From NCBI GenBank assembly GCA_050942625.1, contig JBMNNS010000026.1, forward strand, positions 1 through 20,118: 20,118 bases of DNA, read 5' to 3'. A program made the position numbers and the translations under genes. The notes beneath the pieces were generated by a model that was not told where the DNA came from, made no database searches, and saw nothing but the letters and a program-made list of their open reading frames with translations. Below, in pieces: positions 1 through 7,864 of the stretch; positions within the stretch are counted from its first letter, which is position 1; every line of letters begins with the position of its first letter. Source of the DNA: JBMNNS01 sp050942625. Its GTDB lineage: Bacteria > Bacillota > Dethiobacteria > DTU022 > UBA8154.

Positions 1-106
1 TACTGGTTATGGTGAGTTCAGCCCCATTGCTACCAATGAAACCCCAGATGGGAGAGCCCGTAACCGCCGTGTGACCATTGTTATTTCTATTAAAGAAATT
101 GAATGA
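1..106 (+). CDS. motB: Flagellar motor stator protein MotB, C-terminal end (partial)
   Basis: The window opens inside this gene. Reading from base 2 gives about 34 residues that end in the TGA at 104-106. The stretch includes a GYGE motif, then an NRRVTIVI segment close to the end. Asn-Arg-Arg followed by a hydrophobic strand is the classic end of an OmpA/MotB peptidoglycan-binding domain, which anchors the stator to the cell wall. The gene lies directly upstream of fliL, a usual partner of stator genes, which supports MotB over another OmpA-family protein. The start and the transmembrane segment lie outside the window, so MotB rather than a paralogue such as MotS is inferred from context. 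Confidence 0.8.
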   Translation, partial: TGYGEFSPIATNETPDGRARNRRVTIVISIKEIE

Positions 107-122
107 GAAAGGGGTGATTAAC

Positions 123-626
123 CTGGCCCAGGGTAACGAGAAAAAAAACCAAGGCAGCAAAGAAAATGTTGAAGGGAAAGAGAAAAATGGTTTCGGTAAG
201 AGAATGGTTCTTATTTTGTTATTAGCTTTGCTCTTGTTTTTTGGAGGGGCATATGTAGCTATTCGGATGGGCGCTGTTGCTCGTTTAGGCTGGTTATTCC
301 AGGATTCTTTGACTGAAGAGCCAAAGTTTATGTATCCTATACCAGAAATAATTGTTAACCTTGAAGGCAATACCCGTCGGCAGCAATTTTTAACAGTTAA
401 ATTTTATCTCGGCTTTGACGAGCCCAAATTGGAGAAGGAAATTGAAAAACGTATGCCTGAATTACGGGATGCTGCCCTGGGTATCCTCTGGAACAAGGAT
501 ATAGAAGATATTAACGCGCCCGGTGGGAAGGACCTCCTAAAAAAAGAAATGCTCCAGGTAATCAATGAATTGTTAAATAGTGGGGAAATTAGGGAACTGT
601 ATTTTTGGCATGTTATGGTACAGTAA
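123..626 (+). CDS. fliL: Flagellar basal body-associated protein FliL
   Basis: FliL is a single-pass membrane protein that sits around the stator and supports motor torque. The product is about 167 residues: a short, lysine- and glutamate-rich cytoplasmic head (residues 1-27), one strongly hydrophobic membrane segment (about 28-50), then a periplasmic-side FliL domain with a YPIPEIIVNL strand, an FLTVKFYLGF strand and the usual helix with RMPELRDAAL. Start choice: the Shine-Dalgarno AAAGGGGTGA at 108-117 sits about 6 bases before a CTG at 123. GTG at 114 lies inside that site, and TTG at 78 is within motB. A CTG start is rare, so the start is less certain than the gene. It follows motB by 16 bases and was probably co-transcribed with it. 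Confidence 0.9.
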   Translation: MAQGNEKKNQGSKENVEGKEKNGFGKRMVLILLLALLLFFGGAYVAIRMGAVARLGWLFQDSLTEEPKFMYPIPEIIVNLEGNTRRQQFLTVKFYLGFDEPKLEKEIEKRMPELRDAALGILWNKDIEDINAPGGKDLLKKEMLQVINELLNSGEIRELYFWHVMVQ

Positions 627-660
627 AATATTTCCGTCAAAAAAATGGGGGGATCCTGCT

Positions 661-1200
661 ATGACAGGTCGTCTGAGTCAAGATGAAATAAATGCATTGC
701 TAAAAGGTAATAAAGGTTTAAACTCCCTTCAGGTTCCCGAGGAGGACAGGGCCGGTAGCACGCAAAATACAGAAACGGGGATGGAAAAGGACAATAAACC
801 TCTGGTGAAAAAGTTGCAGTTTGCCCCACTGCAGCCCCAACAAAAAGAAACAAAAACAGTTACAGATCTTCGTTTTTTTGAGGGTATCCCCCTTTTTGTT
901 AGTTGTGAGTTGGGAACAGCTGTAGTTACTGTACGTGATCTTTTAAATTTTGAAGAGGGTTCTGTCATAAAACTAAATAAAATAGCCGGGGATAGCTCTA
1001 CTCTCTTAGTAAATGAGCAGTACCTTGGCCAGGCTGAAGTGGTAATTATCAATGAACGTTTTGGTATACGTGTAACTACTGTTGGTTTGGAGGAAGAAAA
1101 AACAGTGAGCGATTTATTTAAGACAAAAAAGAAAGAAATATATCCTGAAAACCTTCAAGCTGTTGAAAATAAGGGAAATTCTGGCGAAGAAGAAAAGTGA
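661..1200 (+). CDS. FliN-like flagellar motor switch protein with an N-terminal CheY-docking motif
   Basis: The product has 179 residues. Near the N-terminus is LSQDEINALL, the FliM/FliY-type peptide that docks phosphorylated CheY. A polar, poorly conserved linker follows (about 16-65). A SpoA (FliN/FliM C-terminal) domain spans about 69-142: it has the IPLFVSCELGT strand, the EEGSVIKLNK turn and the GQAEVVIINERFGIRVT end. The last 37 residues are charged and lack similarity I can name. The gene sits between fliL and fliO, where Bacillus subtilis has fliM, fliY and cheY, and a separate fliM, fliN and fliY occur further on. It is therefore a second FliN-type protein, most likely a C-ring component. 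A role in export rather than switching is also possible, since SpoA proteins bind FliH. The ATG at 661 follows a GGGGGA site, and the stop overlaps the fliO start as TGATG. Confidence 0.82.
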   Translation: MTGRLSQDEINALLKGNKGLNSLQVPEEDRAGSTQNTETGMEKDNKPLVKKLQFAPLQPQQKETKTVTDLRFFEGIPLFVSCELGTAVVTVRDLLNFEEGSVIKLNKIAGDSSTLLVNEQYLGQAEVVIINERFGIRVTTVGLEEEKTVSDLFKTKKKEIYPENLQAVENKGNSGEEEK

Positions 1201-1583
1201 TGGAAACATATATTGTTTACCTGAAATTTTTGGTTGTTTTTCCTCTAATAATTGTATCTATATATTTTTGCCTGCGTTCTTTTCTACCTCGATTTGGTTC
1301 CTTTTATGGAGTAGGACGGCAGGTAAAGGTTATGGAAAGGGTTGCTTTAGGTGCCCGGATCAACCTGTATGTGGTTAAGGTCGGAAATGGATATCTGCTG
1401 CTTGCTTCAACACCTAACGGGGTAACTTTAATAAAGGATCTGGGTGAAAAGTGGTGGGAAAGCGATTATGGGGAAGAATCGGTATGCAAAAAAGCAGGTT
1501 TATTGTCTATAATGTCAACCATTGGGAACAGGGCCAGAAAAAATCAAAGAAAAAGTGAAAGACTGGAAAAGCATGAAGAATAA
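1200..1583 (+). CDS. fliO: Flagellar biosynthesis protein FliO (FliZ-type)
   Basis: FliO is a small membrane protein that helps assemble the FliP ring of the flagellar export gate. The product is 127 residues. It has one membrane segment at about 6-27, then a cytoplasmic domain with RQVKVMERVALGARINLYVV, which matches the FliO core pattern in which a 'viervxLgxrxxlxlvxvg' stretch is followed by LLLAS. Family resemblance is by pattern and by position immediately before fliP, since FliO is poorly conserved. The tail is basic and polar. The ATG at 1200 overlaps the upstream stop by one base, indicating translational coupling. The 3' end overlaps fliP by 11 bases. Confidence 0.85.
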   Translation: METYIVYLKFLVVFPLIIVSIYFCLRSFLPRFGSFYGVGRQVKVMERVALGARINLYVVKVGNGYLLLASTPNGVTLIKDLGEKWWESDYGEESVCKKAGLLSIMSTIGNRARKNQRKSERLEKHEE

Positions 1584-2340
1584 AATATCAATAATCTTAG
1601 GGTTCCTGATAATCGTTTTGACTTTCAATATTTTTGCAGCCAGCATTTATGCCCAGCCTCTTATTCCAATACCGGACATTAATCTGCAGGTTGGTGCAGC
1701 TGAGGAGCCCCAACAGCTGGTAGGGATATTACAGTTATTGATATTGTTGGCTGTGCTAAGTATTGCACCTGCTTTTATAGTCCTTATGACTTCTTTTACT
1801 AGAATTGTTATTGTGCTGGGTTTTGTACGCAATGCAATGGCTACACAGCAGATACCCCCAAACCAAATTATAATCGGGCTTGCCCTTTTTCTTACCTTTT
1901 TTGTGATGTCGCCTACTTTTTCCCAAATACACGAAGTTGCCCTTACTCCCTATCTTGAAGAAGAAATTAGTTTTGAAGAAGCTGTAGAAATGGCTGCTTT
2001 TCCCCTGAGGGAATTTATGCTCAACAACACCAGGGAAAAGGACCTGGCTCTTTTTGGGGAAATAGCCAATCTAGGAACATTTGAGGGACGGGATGATGTC
2101 CCCTTCCGTGCACTTGTTCCTGCATTTGTGCTTAGTGAATTGAAAACAGCGTTTCAAATGGGCTTTTTATTGTTCATACCCTTTTTAATTATTGATATGG
2201 TTGTGGCCAGCGCCTTGATGTCCATGGGAATGTTCATGTTGCCCCCGGTTATCGTCTCACTTCCTTTTAAGATTTTGTTGTTTTTACTGGTAGATGGCTG
2301 GCATTTAGTGGTCCGTTCCTTGATAGAAAGTTACTCTTAG
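1573..2340 (+). CDS. fliP: Flagellar type III export gate protein FliP
   Basis: FliP forms the pentameric core of the FliP5Q4R1 export gate in the inner membrane. The product is 255 residues, the normal length for Gram-positive FliP. It begins with a hydrophobic signal-like segment (about 5-30, with AASIYAQ as a possible cleavage region). The diagnostic core follows: LVLMTSFTRIVIVLGFVRNA, then the QIPPNQIIIGLALFLTFFVMSP stretch. After a loop (about 120-180) come VPAFVLSELKTAFQMGFLLFIPFLIIDMVV and the conserved SMGMFMLPP motif before the last helix. The ATG at 1573 lies within the end of fliO. The upstream purine run GGAAAAG is a modest ribosome site, which suggests coupling to fliO. Confidence 0.97.
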   Translation: MKNKISIILGFLIIVLTFNIFAASIYAQPLIPIPDINLQVGAAEEPQQLVGILQLLILLAVLSIAPAFIVLMTSFTRIVIVLGFVRNAMATQQIPPNQIIIGLALFLTFFVMSPTFSQIHEVALTPYLEEEISFEEAVEMAAFPLREFMLNNTREKDLALFGEIANLGTFEGRDDVPFRALVPAFVLSELKTAFQMGFLLFIPFLIIDMVVASALMSMGMFMLPPVIVSLPFKILLFLLVDGWHLVVRSLIESYS

Positions 2341-2371
2341 TTAGATTTAATTAAATAAAGGGGGAGGCATT

Positions 2372-2638
2372 TTGACTCCAGAACTAGTCCTGAGCATAAC
2401 CCGGGAAAGCATCATCGTTATTCTAACTGCAGCTGCCCCTATTCTAGGTGTGGGACTCCTGGTAGGCCTAATAATAAGTATTTTCCAGGCTACAACCCAG
2501 ATCCAGGAACCTACCCTCGCATTTGTGCCCAAAATTGCTGCTGTTTTCTTTTCACTTATGATTTTTGGGGGTTGGATTATGCGTATTATTATGACCTTTA
2601 CTTTTGACCTTTGGTCCCATTTAGGAGGAAATTTTTAG
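2372..2638 (+). CDS. fliQ: Flagellar type III export gate protein FliQ
   Basis: FliQ is a small, two-helix membrane subunit that wraps around the FliP/FliR gate. The product is 88 residues, the standard length. It shows the family pattern: an N-terminal amphipathic start (TPELVLSITRESI), a first membrane helix (about 16-40) with APILGVGLLVGLIISIFQA, the highly conserved polar loop TQIQEPTLAFVPKI, and a second helix (about 57-80). The start is TTG at 2372, preceded by AAGGGGGAGG (2358-2367) at good spacing. There is a 31-base gap after fliP. Confidence 0.97.
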   Translation: MTPELVLSITRESIIVILTAAAPILGVGLLVGLIISIFQATTQIQEPTLAFVPKIAAVFFSLMIFGGWIMRIIMTFTFDLWSHLGGNF

Positions 2639-2683
2639 GGCATAAGCTGTAATACTTCGGTATCTGAAACGGGGTAGCAAAAA

Positions 2684-3457
2684 TTGGTGGACGCATTTTT
2701 TCTTGACTTTTGGTTCCCCTTTTTATTAATTTTTGCCCGTATTATAGCCTTTATAGGGGTTCTACCCTTTTTCGGGTGGCGGGGGGTACCTGTATTGTTG
2801 CGTGTTTTTGTTTCCTTTGTGTTGTCGATTCTTTTAACTTTAAATTGGGAAGGACAGTTGGCGCTACCAGTAAACGATCTTGCTTCTATCCTTTTGTTTG
2901 CCAGGGAATTTTTAATAGGCTTGCTGCTCGGTTTTCTGGTTTACCTGTATCTTTCTATTTTTTTGATGGCCGGACAATTTATGGATCACAAGGCTGGGTT
3001 GATGATGGCAGGTATGTTTGACCCTCTTTTTGGAGGGCAGGTTACCATCCTTGGGCAATTCTTTTACATGTTTGCAGTAGTTTTGTTCCTGACTGTCAAT
3101 GGGCACCACATTTTATTTTTCTCTCTCCTGGATAGCCTAAAGGTTATTCCGTTGGCGGGCTCCTTTCCGCCTGCACCAGTCTTCCAGGAATACATAAAAC
3201 ATTTTTATGCAGTTTTTTTGCTGGCTTTCCAGATTGCGACACCTGTAGTGATCGTACTTTGGTTGCTTGATATAGCACTTGGTTTTATATCCAAAACCGT
3301 GCCCCAGATTCACGTTTTTATAGTAGGGTTACCACTTAAAATAGCGTTTGTTTTACTCGTATTTATTTTAATGTGTCCCTTTTTGGGGGGGGTTATGAAT
3401 GATTTATTTGATCAGATTGCCCGTGATTTTATTGTTTTAATGCGCAGGTTGGTCTGA
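2684..3457 (+). CDS. fliR: Flagellar type III export gate protein FliR
   Basis: FliR is the single-copy subunit that completes the export gate with FliP and FliQ. The product is 257 residues and largely hydrophobic, with about six membrane segments. Family signatures include FARIIAFIGVLPFFGWRGVP near the N-terminus, the REFLIGLLLGFLVYLYLS stretch around 71-92, the GQFMDHKAGLMMAGMFDP motif near 97-114, and a C-terminal IHVFIVGLPLKI segment. The start is probably TTG at 2684, with GGGGTAG six bases upstream; GTG at 2687 is the alternative. A run of eight G at 3385-3392 lies near the 3' end. The gene is followed by flhB, the usual order. Confidence 0.96.
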   Translation: MVDAFFLDFWFPFLLIFARIIAFIGVLPFFGWRGVPVLLRVFVSFVLSILLTLNWEGQLALPVNDLASILLFAREFLIGLLLGFLVYLYLSIFLMAGQFMDHKAGLMMAGMFDPLFGGQVTILGQFFYMFAVVLFLTVNGHHILFFSLLDSLKVIPLAGSFPPAPVFQEYIKHFYAVFLLAFQIATPVVIVLWLLDIALGFISKTVPQIHVFIVGLPLKIAFVLLVFILMCPFLGGVMNDLFDQIARDFIVLMRRLV

Positions 3458-3506
3458 AGGTTTATAGACAAACGAATTTTTCAGTTTACCAGGACAAGGA
3501 AAGGCA

Positions 3507-4652
3507 GTGTGCTTTGCTTTGTTGGAAGCGGATAAAAAAGACTTAACAGGGTTTTTAAATCTCCAGCTTTTTGCTGCCACTGGTGAGGATAAAACAGAAG
3601 AACCTACACCTCACCGACTCCGGGAAGCACGAAAGCGTGGCCAGGTAATGAAAAGCCTGGAATTTAATGCTGCAATTAACATGCTCGGAATGGTATTTTT
3701 CTTTTTAGTATTTTGGCGCTATTTTAGGGACGGCTTTATGGCAATGTTTACCCATTACCTGGGAAACATAACGGTTGAATTTACCAATGAACTATTTTTT
3801 GAAAAACTGGCCCTTTTTTCATTGCAGCAGTACCTGTCCCTTTCCGCACCTTTTTTGTTGGCAGCCCTCTTATTAGGTTTACTTTCAAATGTAATGCAAG
3901 TAGGGTTTCTTGTTTCCACGGAGGTAGTGAAACCGCAGTTGAACCGGATAAACCCGGTAGAAGGTTTCCAGCGAATTTTTTCCCGCCGTGCCCTTTTTGA
4001 GTTGATAAAATCCCTGCTCAAAATTACTGTCATTGCAGCTGTAAGTTATATATTCCTACGAAACAGGCTTGCTTGTCTGATACCTTTGTTAGGACAAGAA
4101 ATAGGGACATCTTTTTCCCTAATGGGAAATATCCTCAAAGGCCTGGTTTTAAGGATTGCAGGGGTATTTGTTTTTCTGGCATTGCTGGATTTTATTTACC
4201 AGCGCTTTGAATTCCAAAAAAACCTGCGTATGACACTTAAAGAAGTTAAGGAGGAATTTAAACAGCTTGAAGGTGATCCCCATGTACGTTCACGTCTGCG
4301 GGAAAAACAGCGGGCTTTAGCAAGGCAGCGCAGTCTTTCAGGGACTGCTGAAGCTACTGTAGTAATTACCAACCCTACGGAATTGGCTGTAGCATTACGT
4401 TATGATGAAAAAAAGGATCAGGCTCCAGTGGTTGTAGCACTTGGTGCAGGGTTATTTGCCAGGCGTGTGCGGGAAATTGCCAGGGAAAATGATATCCCAA
4501 TTGTCCAAAACCCCCCTTTAGCACGCCTGCTTTATAAGCAGGCTGAATTGGGGGCTGAAATACCTGTAGATCTTTACCAGGCGGTAGCTGAGATCCTGGC
4601 TATGGTTTACCAGCTTGAGGAGAGGAAACAACGGCGAAGCAGGGGGATGTAA
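3507..4652 (+). CDS. flhB: Flagellar export switch protein FlhB, with NPTE in place of the NPTH cleavage motif
   Basis: FlhB controls the change from rod/hook to filament export. The product is 381 residues. A short extension precedes the conserved DKTEEPTPHRLREARKRGQV region (about 28-47). Four membrane segments follow (roughly 50-230), with the NPVEGFQRIFSRRALFELIKS loop between them. The cytoplasmic domain begins with LKEVKEEFKQLEGDP and has RARQ-like basic helices, followed by the autocleavage site. That site reads Asn289-Pro-Thr-Glu292 (codons AAC CCT ACG GAA from 4371), while the family normally has NPTH. The rest of the C-terminal domain is intact (ALRYDEKKDQAP, VQNPPLARLLYK, PVDLYQAVAEILA). 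The GTG at 3507 follows GGAAAGG closely; starts further downstream fit less well. Confidence 0.95.
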   Translation: MCFALLEADKKDLTGFLNLQLFAATGEDKTEEPTPHRLREARKRGQVMKSLEFNAAINMLGMVFFFLVFWRYFRDGFMAMFTHYLGNITVEFTNELFFEKLALFSLQQYLSLSAPFLLAALLLGLLSNVMQVGFLVSTEVVKPQLNRINPVEGFQRIFSRRALFELIKSLLKITVIAAVSYIFLRNRLACLIPLLGQEIGTSFSLMGNILKGLVLRIAGVFVFLALLDFIYQRFEFQKNLRMTLKEVKEEFKQLEGDPHVRSRLREKQRALARQRSLSGTAEATVVITNPTELAVALRYDEKKDQAPVVVALGAGLFARRVREIARENDIPIVQNPPLARLLYKQAELGAEIPVDLYQAVAEILAMVYQLEERKQRRSRGM

Positions 4653-4701
4653 ACAGAGGGTAGAGGCCCCCTTAAAATCCAGACTGAGGAGGTGGGGAAG
4701 G

Positions 4702-6789
4702 ATGCCTTTTCCGTCAATGCCCAGGCGTGCGGCAAATTTGTCTTTTTTAAAGAACGTTGATATCCTGGTCGCTGTTCTTTTTGTGTGCATAGTTGGTATT
4801 ATTATTATTCCTATTCGTCCCTTGTTGCTTGATATTCTTTTGGTCATTAATATTTGTCTGGCACTTATCATTATTTTGGTAACGATGTTTATGACCAAGA
4901 TACTGCATCTTTCTTCTTTTCCCTCTGTACTATTGATGGTTACACTTTTCCGCCTGGCACTCAATATTTCCTCAACACGTCTTATTTTAACTGAGGCACA
5001 GGCGGGTGAGGTTATTAATGCTTTTGGTGAATTTGTTGTTGGCGGTAACTATGTTGTTGGACTGATCATTTTTTTAATCATCACGGTTGTGCAGTTTGTG
5101 GTTATTACCAACGGTGCTGGCCGTGTAGCTGAGGTAGCAGCACGTTTTACCCTGGATGCTATGCCTGGTAAACAAATGAGTATTGATGCTGATTTTGCAG
5201 CCGGACTGATTGACGAAGCTACTGCAAGGACAAGAAGGAGTGAATTGCAGCGGGAGGCAGACTTTTATGGGGCAATGGATGGTGCCAGTAAGTTTGTAAA
5301 AGGCGATGCAATTGCAGGGGTGGTTATTGTATTGATAAATATACTCGGGGGATTGGCTATAGGAATGGTTCAAGGGGGGATGGATTTTGCAGAAGCCGCC
5401 AGGACATATACTATTTTGACAGTTGGGGATGGGCTGGTAGCACAGATACCTGCTTTGCTTGTTTCTACATCCGCTGGACTGCTTGTAACACGTTCTACAG
5501 CAGAAAAGACCCTTGGCGAAGATTTCATGGCCCAATTTTTTAGTATCCCAAAGGTGCTTGGTATTGCAGCATTGATTCTTTTTTCTTTAGGTTTAGTGCC
5601 TGAATTACCGTTTTTACCCTTTTTTATCCTGGCAGCTGCCTGTGGTTTTGGGGCCTTTACCCTTTTATCAGAAAAAAAACAGGAGCAGATTCAAAAGGAG
5701 GCACTTGTGCAGGTTGAAGAGGAAATACCCTCCCCCGAAGAAGATTTGCGCAACTTGATGAGAGTGGACATGCTGGAAATTGAAATTGGCTATAACCTCG
5801 TTTCCCTTACGGAAAAAAGCGAAAACGGGGATTTGCTACGGCGTATTACCGCGGCAAGAAGGCAACTTTCCACAGAACTGGGCATGATTATTAAACCTAT
5901 TCGGATCAGGGACAACCTTCAGCTTCCCCCTAATAGCTACCTGTTAAAATTAAAAGGGGATGAACTGGTTAGCGGTGAACTTCGTCCAGGATATCTGTTG
6001 GCCTTGAACACAAAAGGAATTCTGCCGGAAGAGTTAGATGGAATAGAAACCAGGGAACCTACCTTTAATTTACCTGCCCTGTGGATTCCTCCGACACAGA
6101 AAGAAAATGCAGAACTAAAAGGCTGTACCGTGGTTGACATTATTACTGTCTTGATAACTCATTTAACGGAGGTCATTCGTGCCCATGCTTATGAACTTTT
6201 GGGACGTCAGGAAGTAAAGGAAATGGTAGATTTAGTTAGAGAAAACTACCCTGCAATTGTGGATGAACTGATACCGGATTTAATGAGTATAGGGGAAATC
6301 CAAAAAATATTACAAAATTTATTACGTGAAGGTATCCCTTTAAAAGACCTTCCTACCATTTTGGAAACTTTGGCGGATCATGCTGGTACTACTAAAGAAC
6401 CCGATCTTTTAACAGAATATGTACGCCAGGGGTTGGCGCGTACTATTAGTGCGCGTTATGCAGGTGAAGCAAAAAAACTGTATGTTATTACCCTTGATCC
6501 AGTCCTTGAAAAAAGAATTGCGGATTCTTTACAACAAACAGTGCATGGTAGTTTCCCAGTCTTGAACCCAAAAATAATCCAGCATATTGTCCAGGGGCTT
6601 TTCAATTTGCTGGAAAAGTTGCACGTGAAAGGGCTTTCCCCTGTAGTGCTAACATCACCACGGATCAGGTTCCCCTTCCAACGTATGGTGGAGCGCTATT
6701 TGCCTGACCTTGCAGTACTTTCTTTAAATGAAATTATTCCGCAATTGGAGGTAGAATCAGTGGGGGTGTTAAAAGAAGATGAAAATTAG
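4702..6789 (+). CDS. flhA: Flagellar type III export gate protein FlhA
   Basis: FlhA forms the nonameric ring that receives export substrates and uses the proton gradient. The product is 695 residues, the usual size. The N-terminal half (about 15-330) has eight predicted membrane segments. It holds the FHIPEP-family signature: TLFRLALNISSTRLIL, then AEVAARFTLDAMPGKQMSIDAD, then YGAMDGASKFVKGDAIAG. The C-terminal half (about 350-695) is the soluble substrate and chaperone docking domain. One conserved position is unusual: the usual VITKGA reads VITNGA here (Asn137), from memory of FlhA sequences. The ATG at 4702 has a strong GAGGAGGTGGGG site at 4687-4698; longer reading into flhB is unlikely. 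The 3' end overlaps flhF by 11 bases. Confidence 0.97.
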   Translation: MPFPSMPRRAANLSFLKNVDILVAVLFVCIVGIIIIPIRPLLLDILLVINICLALIIILVTMFMTKILHLSSFPSVLLMVTLFRLALNISSTRLILTEAQAGEVINAFGEFVVGGNYVVGLIIFLIITVVQFVVITNGAGRVAEVAARFTLDAMPGKQMSIDADFAAGLIDEATARTRRSELQREADFYGAMDGASKFVKGDAIAGVVIVLINILGGLAIGMVQGGMDFAEAARTYTILTVGDGLVAQIPALLVSTSAGLLVTRSTAEKTLGEDFMAQFFSIPKVLGIAALILFSLGLVPELPFLPFFILAAACGFGAFTLLSEKKQEQIQKEALVQVEEEIPSPEEDLRNLMRVDMLEIEIGYNLVSLTEKSENGDLLRRITAARRQLSTELGMIIKPIRIRDNLQLPPNSYLLKLKGDELVSGELRPGYLLALNTKGILPEELDGIETREPTFNLPALWIPPTQKENAELKGCTVVDIITVLITHLTEVIRAHAYELLGRQEVKEMVDLVRENYPAIVDELIPDLMSIGEIQKILQNLLREGIPLKDLPTILETLADHAGTTKEPDLLTEYVRQGLARTISARYAGEAKKLYVITLDPVLEKRIADSLQQTVHGSFPVLNPKIIQHIVQGLFNLLEKLHVKGLSPVVLTSPRIRFPFQRMVERYLPDLAVLSLNEIIPQLEVESVGVLKEDEN

Positions 6790-7864
6790 GAAGTATTATG
6801 TACAGGATATGAAAGAAGGTATGCAGCGCATCAGGGAAGAACTTGGGCCGGAAGCAATTATTATTGAAAGCCGGAGGGTACGTCTAAAGGGTTTAAAGGG
6901 TTTTTTCTCCCCACGCCAAACGGAAATAACCGCCGTTGTTGAAACCCCATCCCGGAGGCAAGGAACCCAGGTTCAATTGCAGGGAGCTGATTTTCAAAAT
7001 ACAATTCGAGAGGAACTTGTAGAATTAAAAAAGACCATTAATCGTCTTGTAGAGCAAAAGGGGATCCCGGAAGATACAGGGAGAGAAGAAAATAGCAAAT
7101 TACGTAATTGGAAACTGCAACTGGAAAGACAGGAAATCTTTGACGAACTTATCGAGGAAATGTTCGATAAAATTCAGGAAAGTTTATCGGGAAAAGAACA
7201 ATTTACTGAGGAGCTTATTGGATTAATCTTGCGTAAGGAAATACGCAAAAGACTGCTTACGGCACCAGAGAAAGGTGCCCCCGTACAGGTTTTTGTGGGG
7301 CCTACTGGGGTAGGAAAAACTACCACCCTGGCAAAGCTGGCAGCAAGGTATGCCCTCTACCAGGGGGAAAAGGTAGGGATTATTACCATCGATCATTATC
7401 GCATTGGTGCTATTGATCAACTGCGGACTTATTCGGAAATAACAGGCCTGCCATTGGAGGTTGTGATGAGTCCCCGGGAACTGAGGCAGACCATTGAAAA
7501 ATATTCCGGTTTTCAGCGTATCCTTATAGATACTGCAGGGCGTAGTGCCCTTAACAAGGCTCATGTTCAAGAACTAACTGCCTATTTACAAGGATTACCT
7601 CCGGCAGAAATTTTCTTGGTGATAAGTGCTACAACCAAGTCAAGGGACTTAAGACTTATCACTGATAATTTTAGCTGTATGGGTTATAACAGACTTATAT
7701 ATACTAAACTCGATGAGACAGATACATATGGTGTCCTTATCAACGGGGTTAGTTTGACAAACATGCCTGTTACATATTTAACCACAGGTCAAAGCGTCCC
7801 TGACGATATACATCTGGCTGATCTGGATAAGATGAGTTCTTTAATTCTAGGGGAGGACGGCTAA
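6779..7864 (+). CDS. flhF: Flagellar biosynthesis GTPase FlhF (SRP54 family)
   Basis: FlhF is an SRP-type GTPase that marks the cell site where a flagellum is built. The product is 361 residues. The basic N-terminal B domain (about 1-60) includes ELGPEAIIIESRRV. A charged, helical linker follows (about 65-150). The NG GTPase domain has the P-loop GPTGVGKTTT near 174, an IDHYRIGAIDQLRTY motif, DTAGRS near 249 and a TKLDE guanine-specificity motif near 310. Start and stop are tightly coupled: the ATG lies inside the end of flhA, and the TAA overlaps the ATG of flhG as TAATG. The order flhA-flhF-flhG is the typical Gram-positive arrangement. Confidence 0.96.
   Translation: MKIRKYYVQDMKEGMQRIREELGPEAIIIESRRVRLKGLKGFFSPRQTEITAVVETPSRRQGTQVQLQGADFQNTIREELVELKKTINRLVEQKGIPEDTGREENSKLRNWKLQLERQEIFDELIEEMFDKIQESLSGKEQFTEELIGLILRKEIRKRLLTAPEKGAPVQVFVGPTGVGKTTTLAKLAARYALYQGEKVGIITIDHYRIGAIDQLRTYSEITGLPLEVVMSPRELRQTIEKYSGFQRILIDTAGRSALNKAHVQELTAYLQGLPPAEIFLVISATTKSRDLRLITDNFSCMGYNRLIYTKLDETDTYGVLINGVSLTNMPVTYLTTGQSVPDDIHLADLDKMSSLILGEDG

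Noticed and set aside
2652..2663. ATAC-TTCG-GTAT mini-hairpin between fliQ and fliR
   Set aside because: A UUCG tetraloop is stable, but the stem is only four pairs and no T-run follows, so neither a terminator nor a regulatory element can be supported.
5074..5535. Minus-strand open frame of 153 codons opposite flhA
   Set aside because: Its translation is rich in cysteine, histidine and tyrosine with no domain pattern; it lies opposite conserved FlhA membrane segments.
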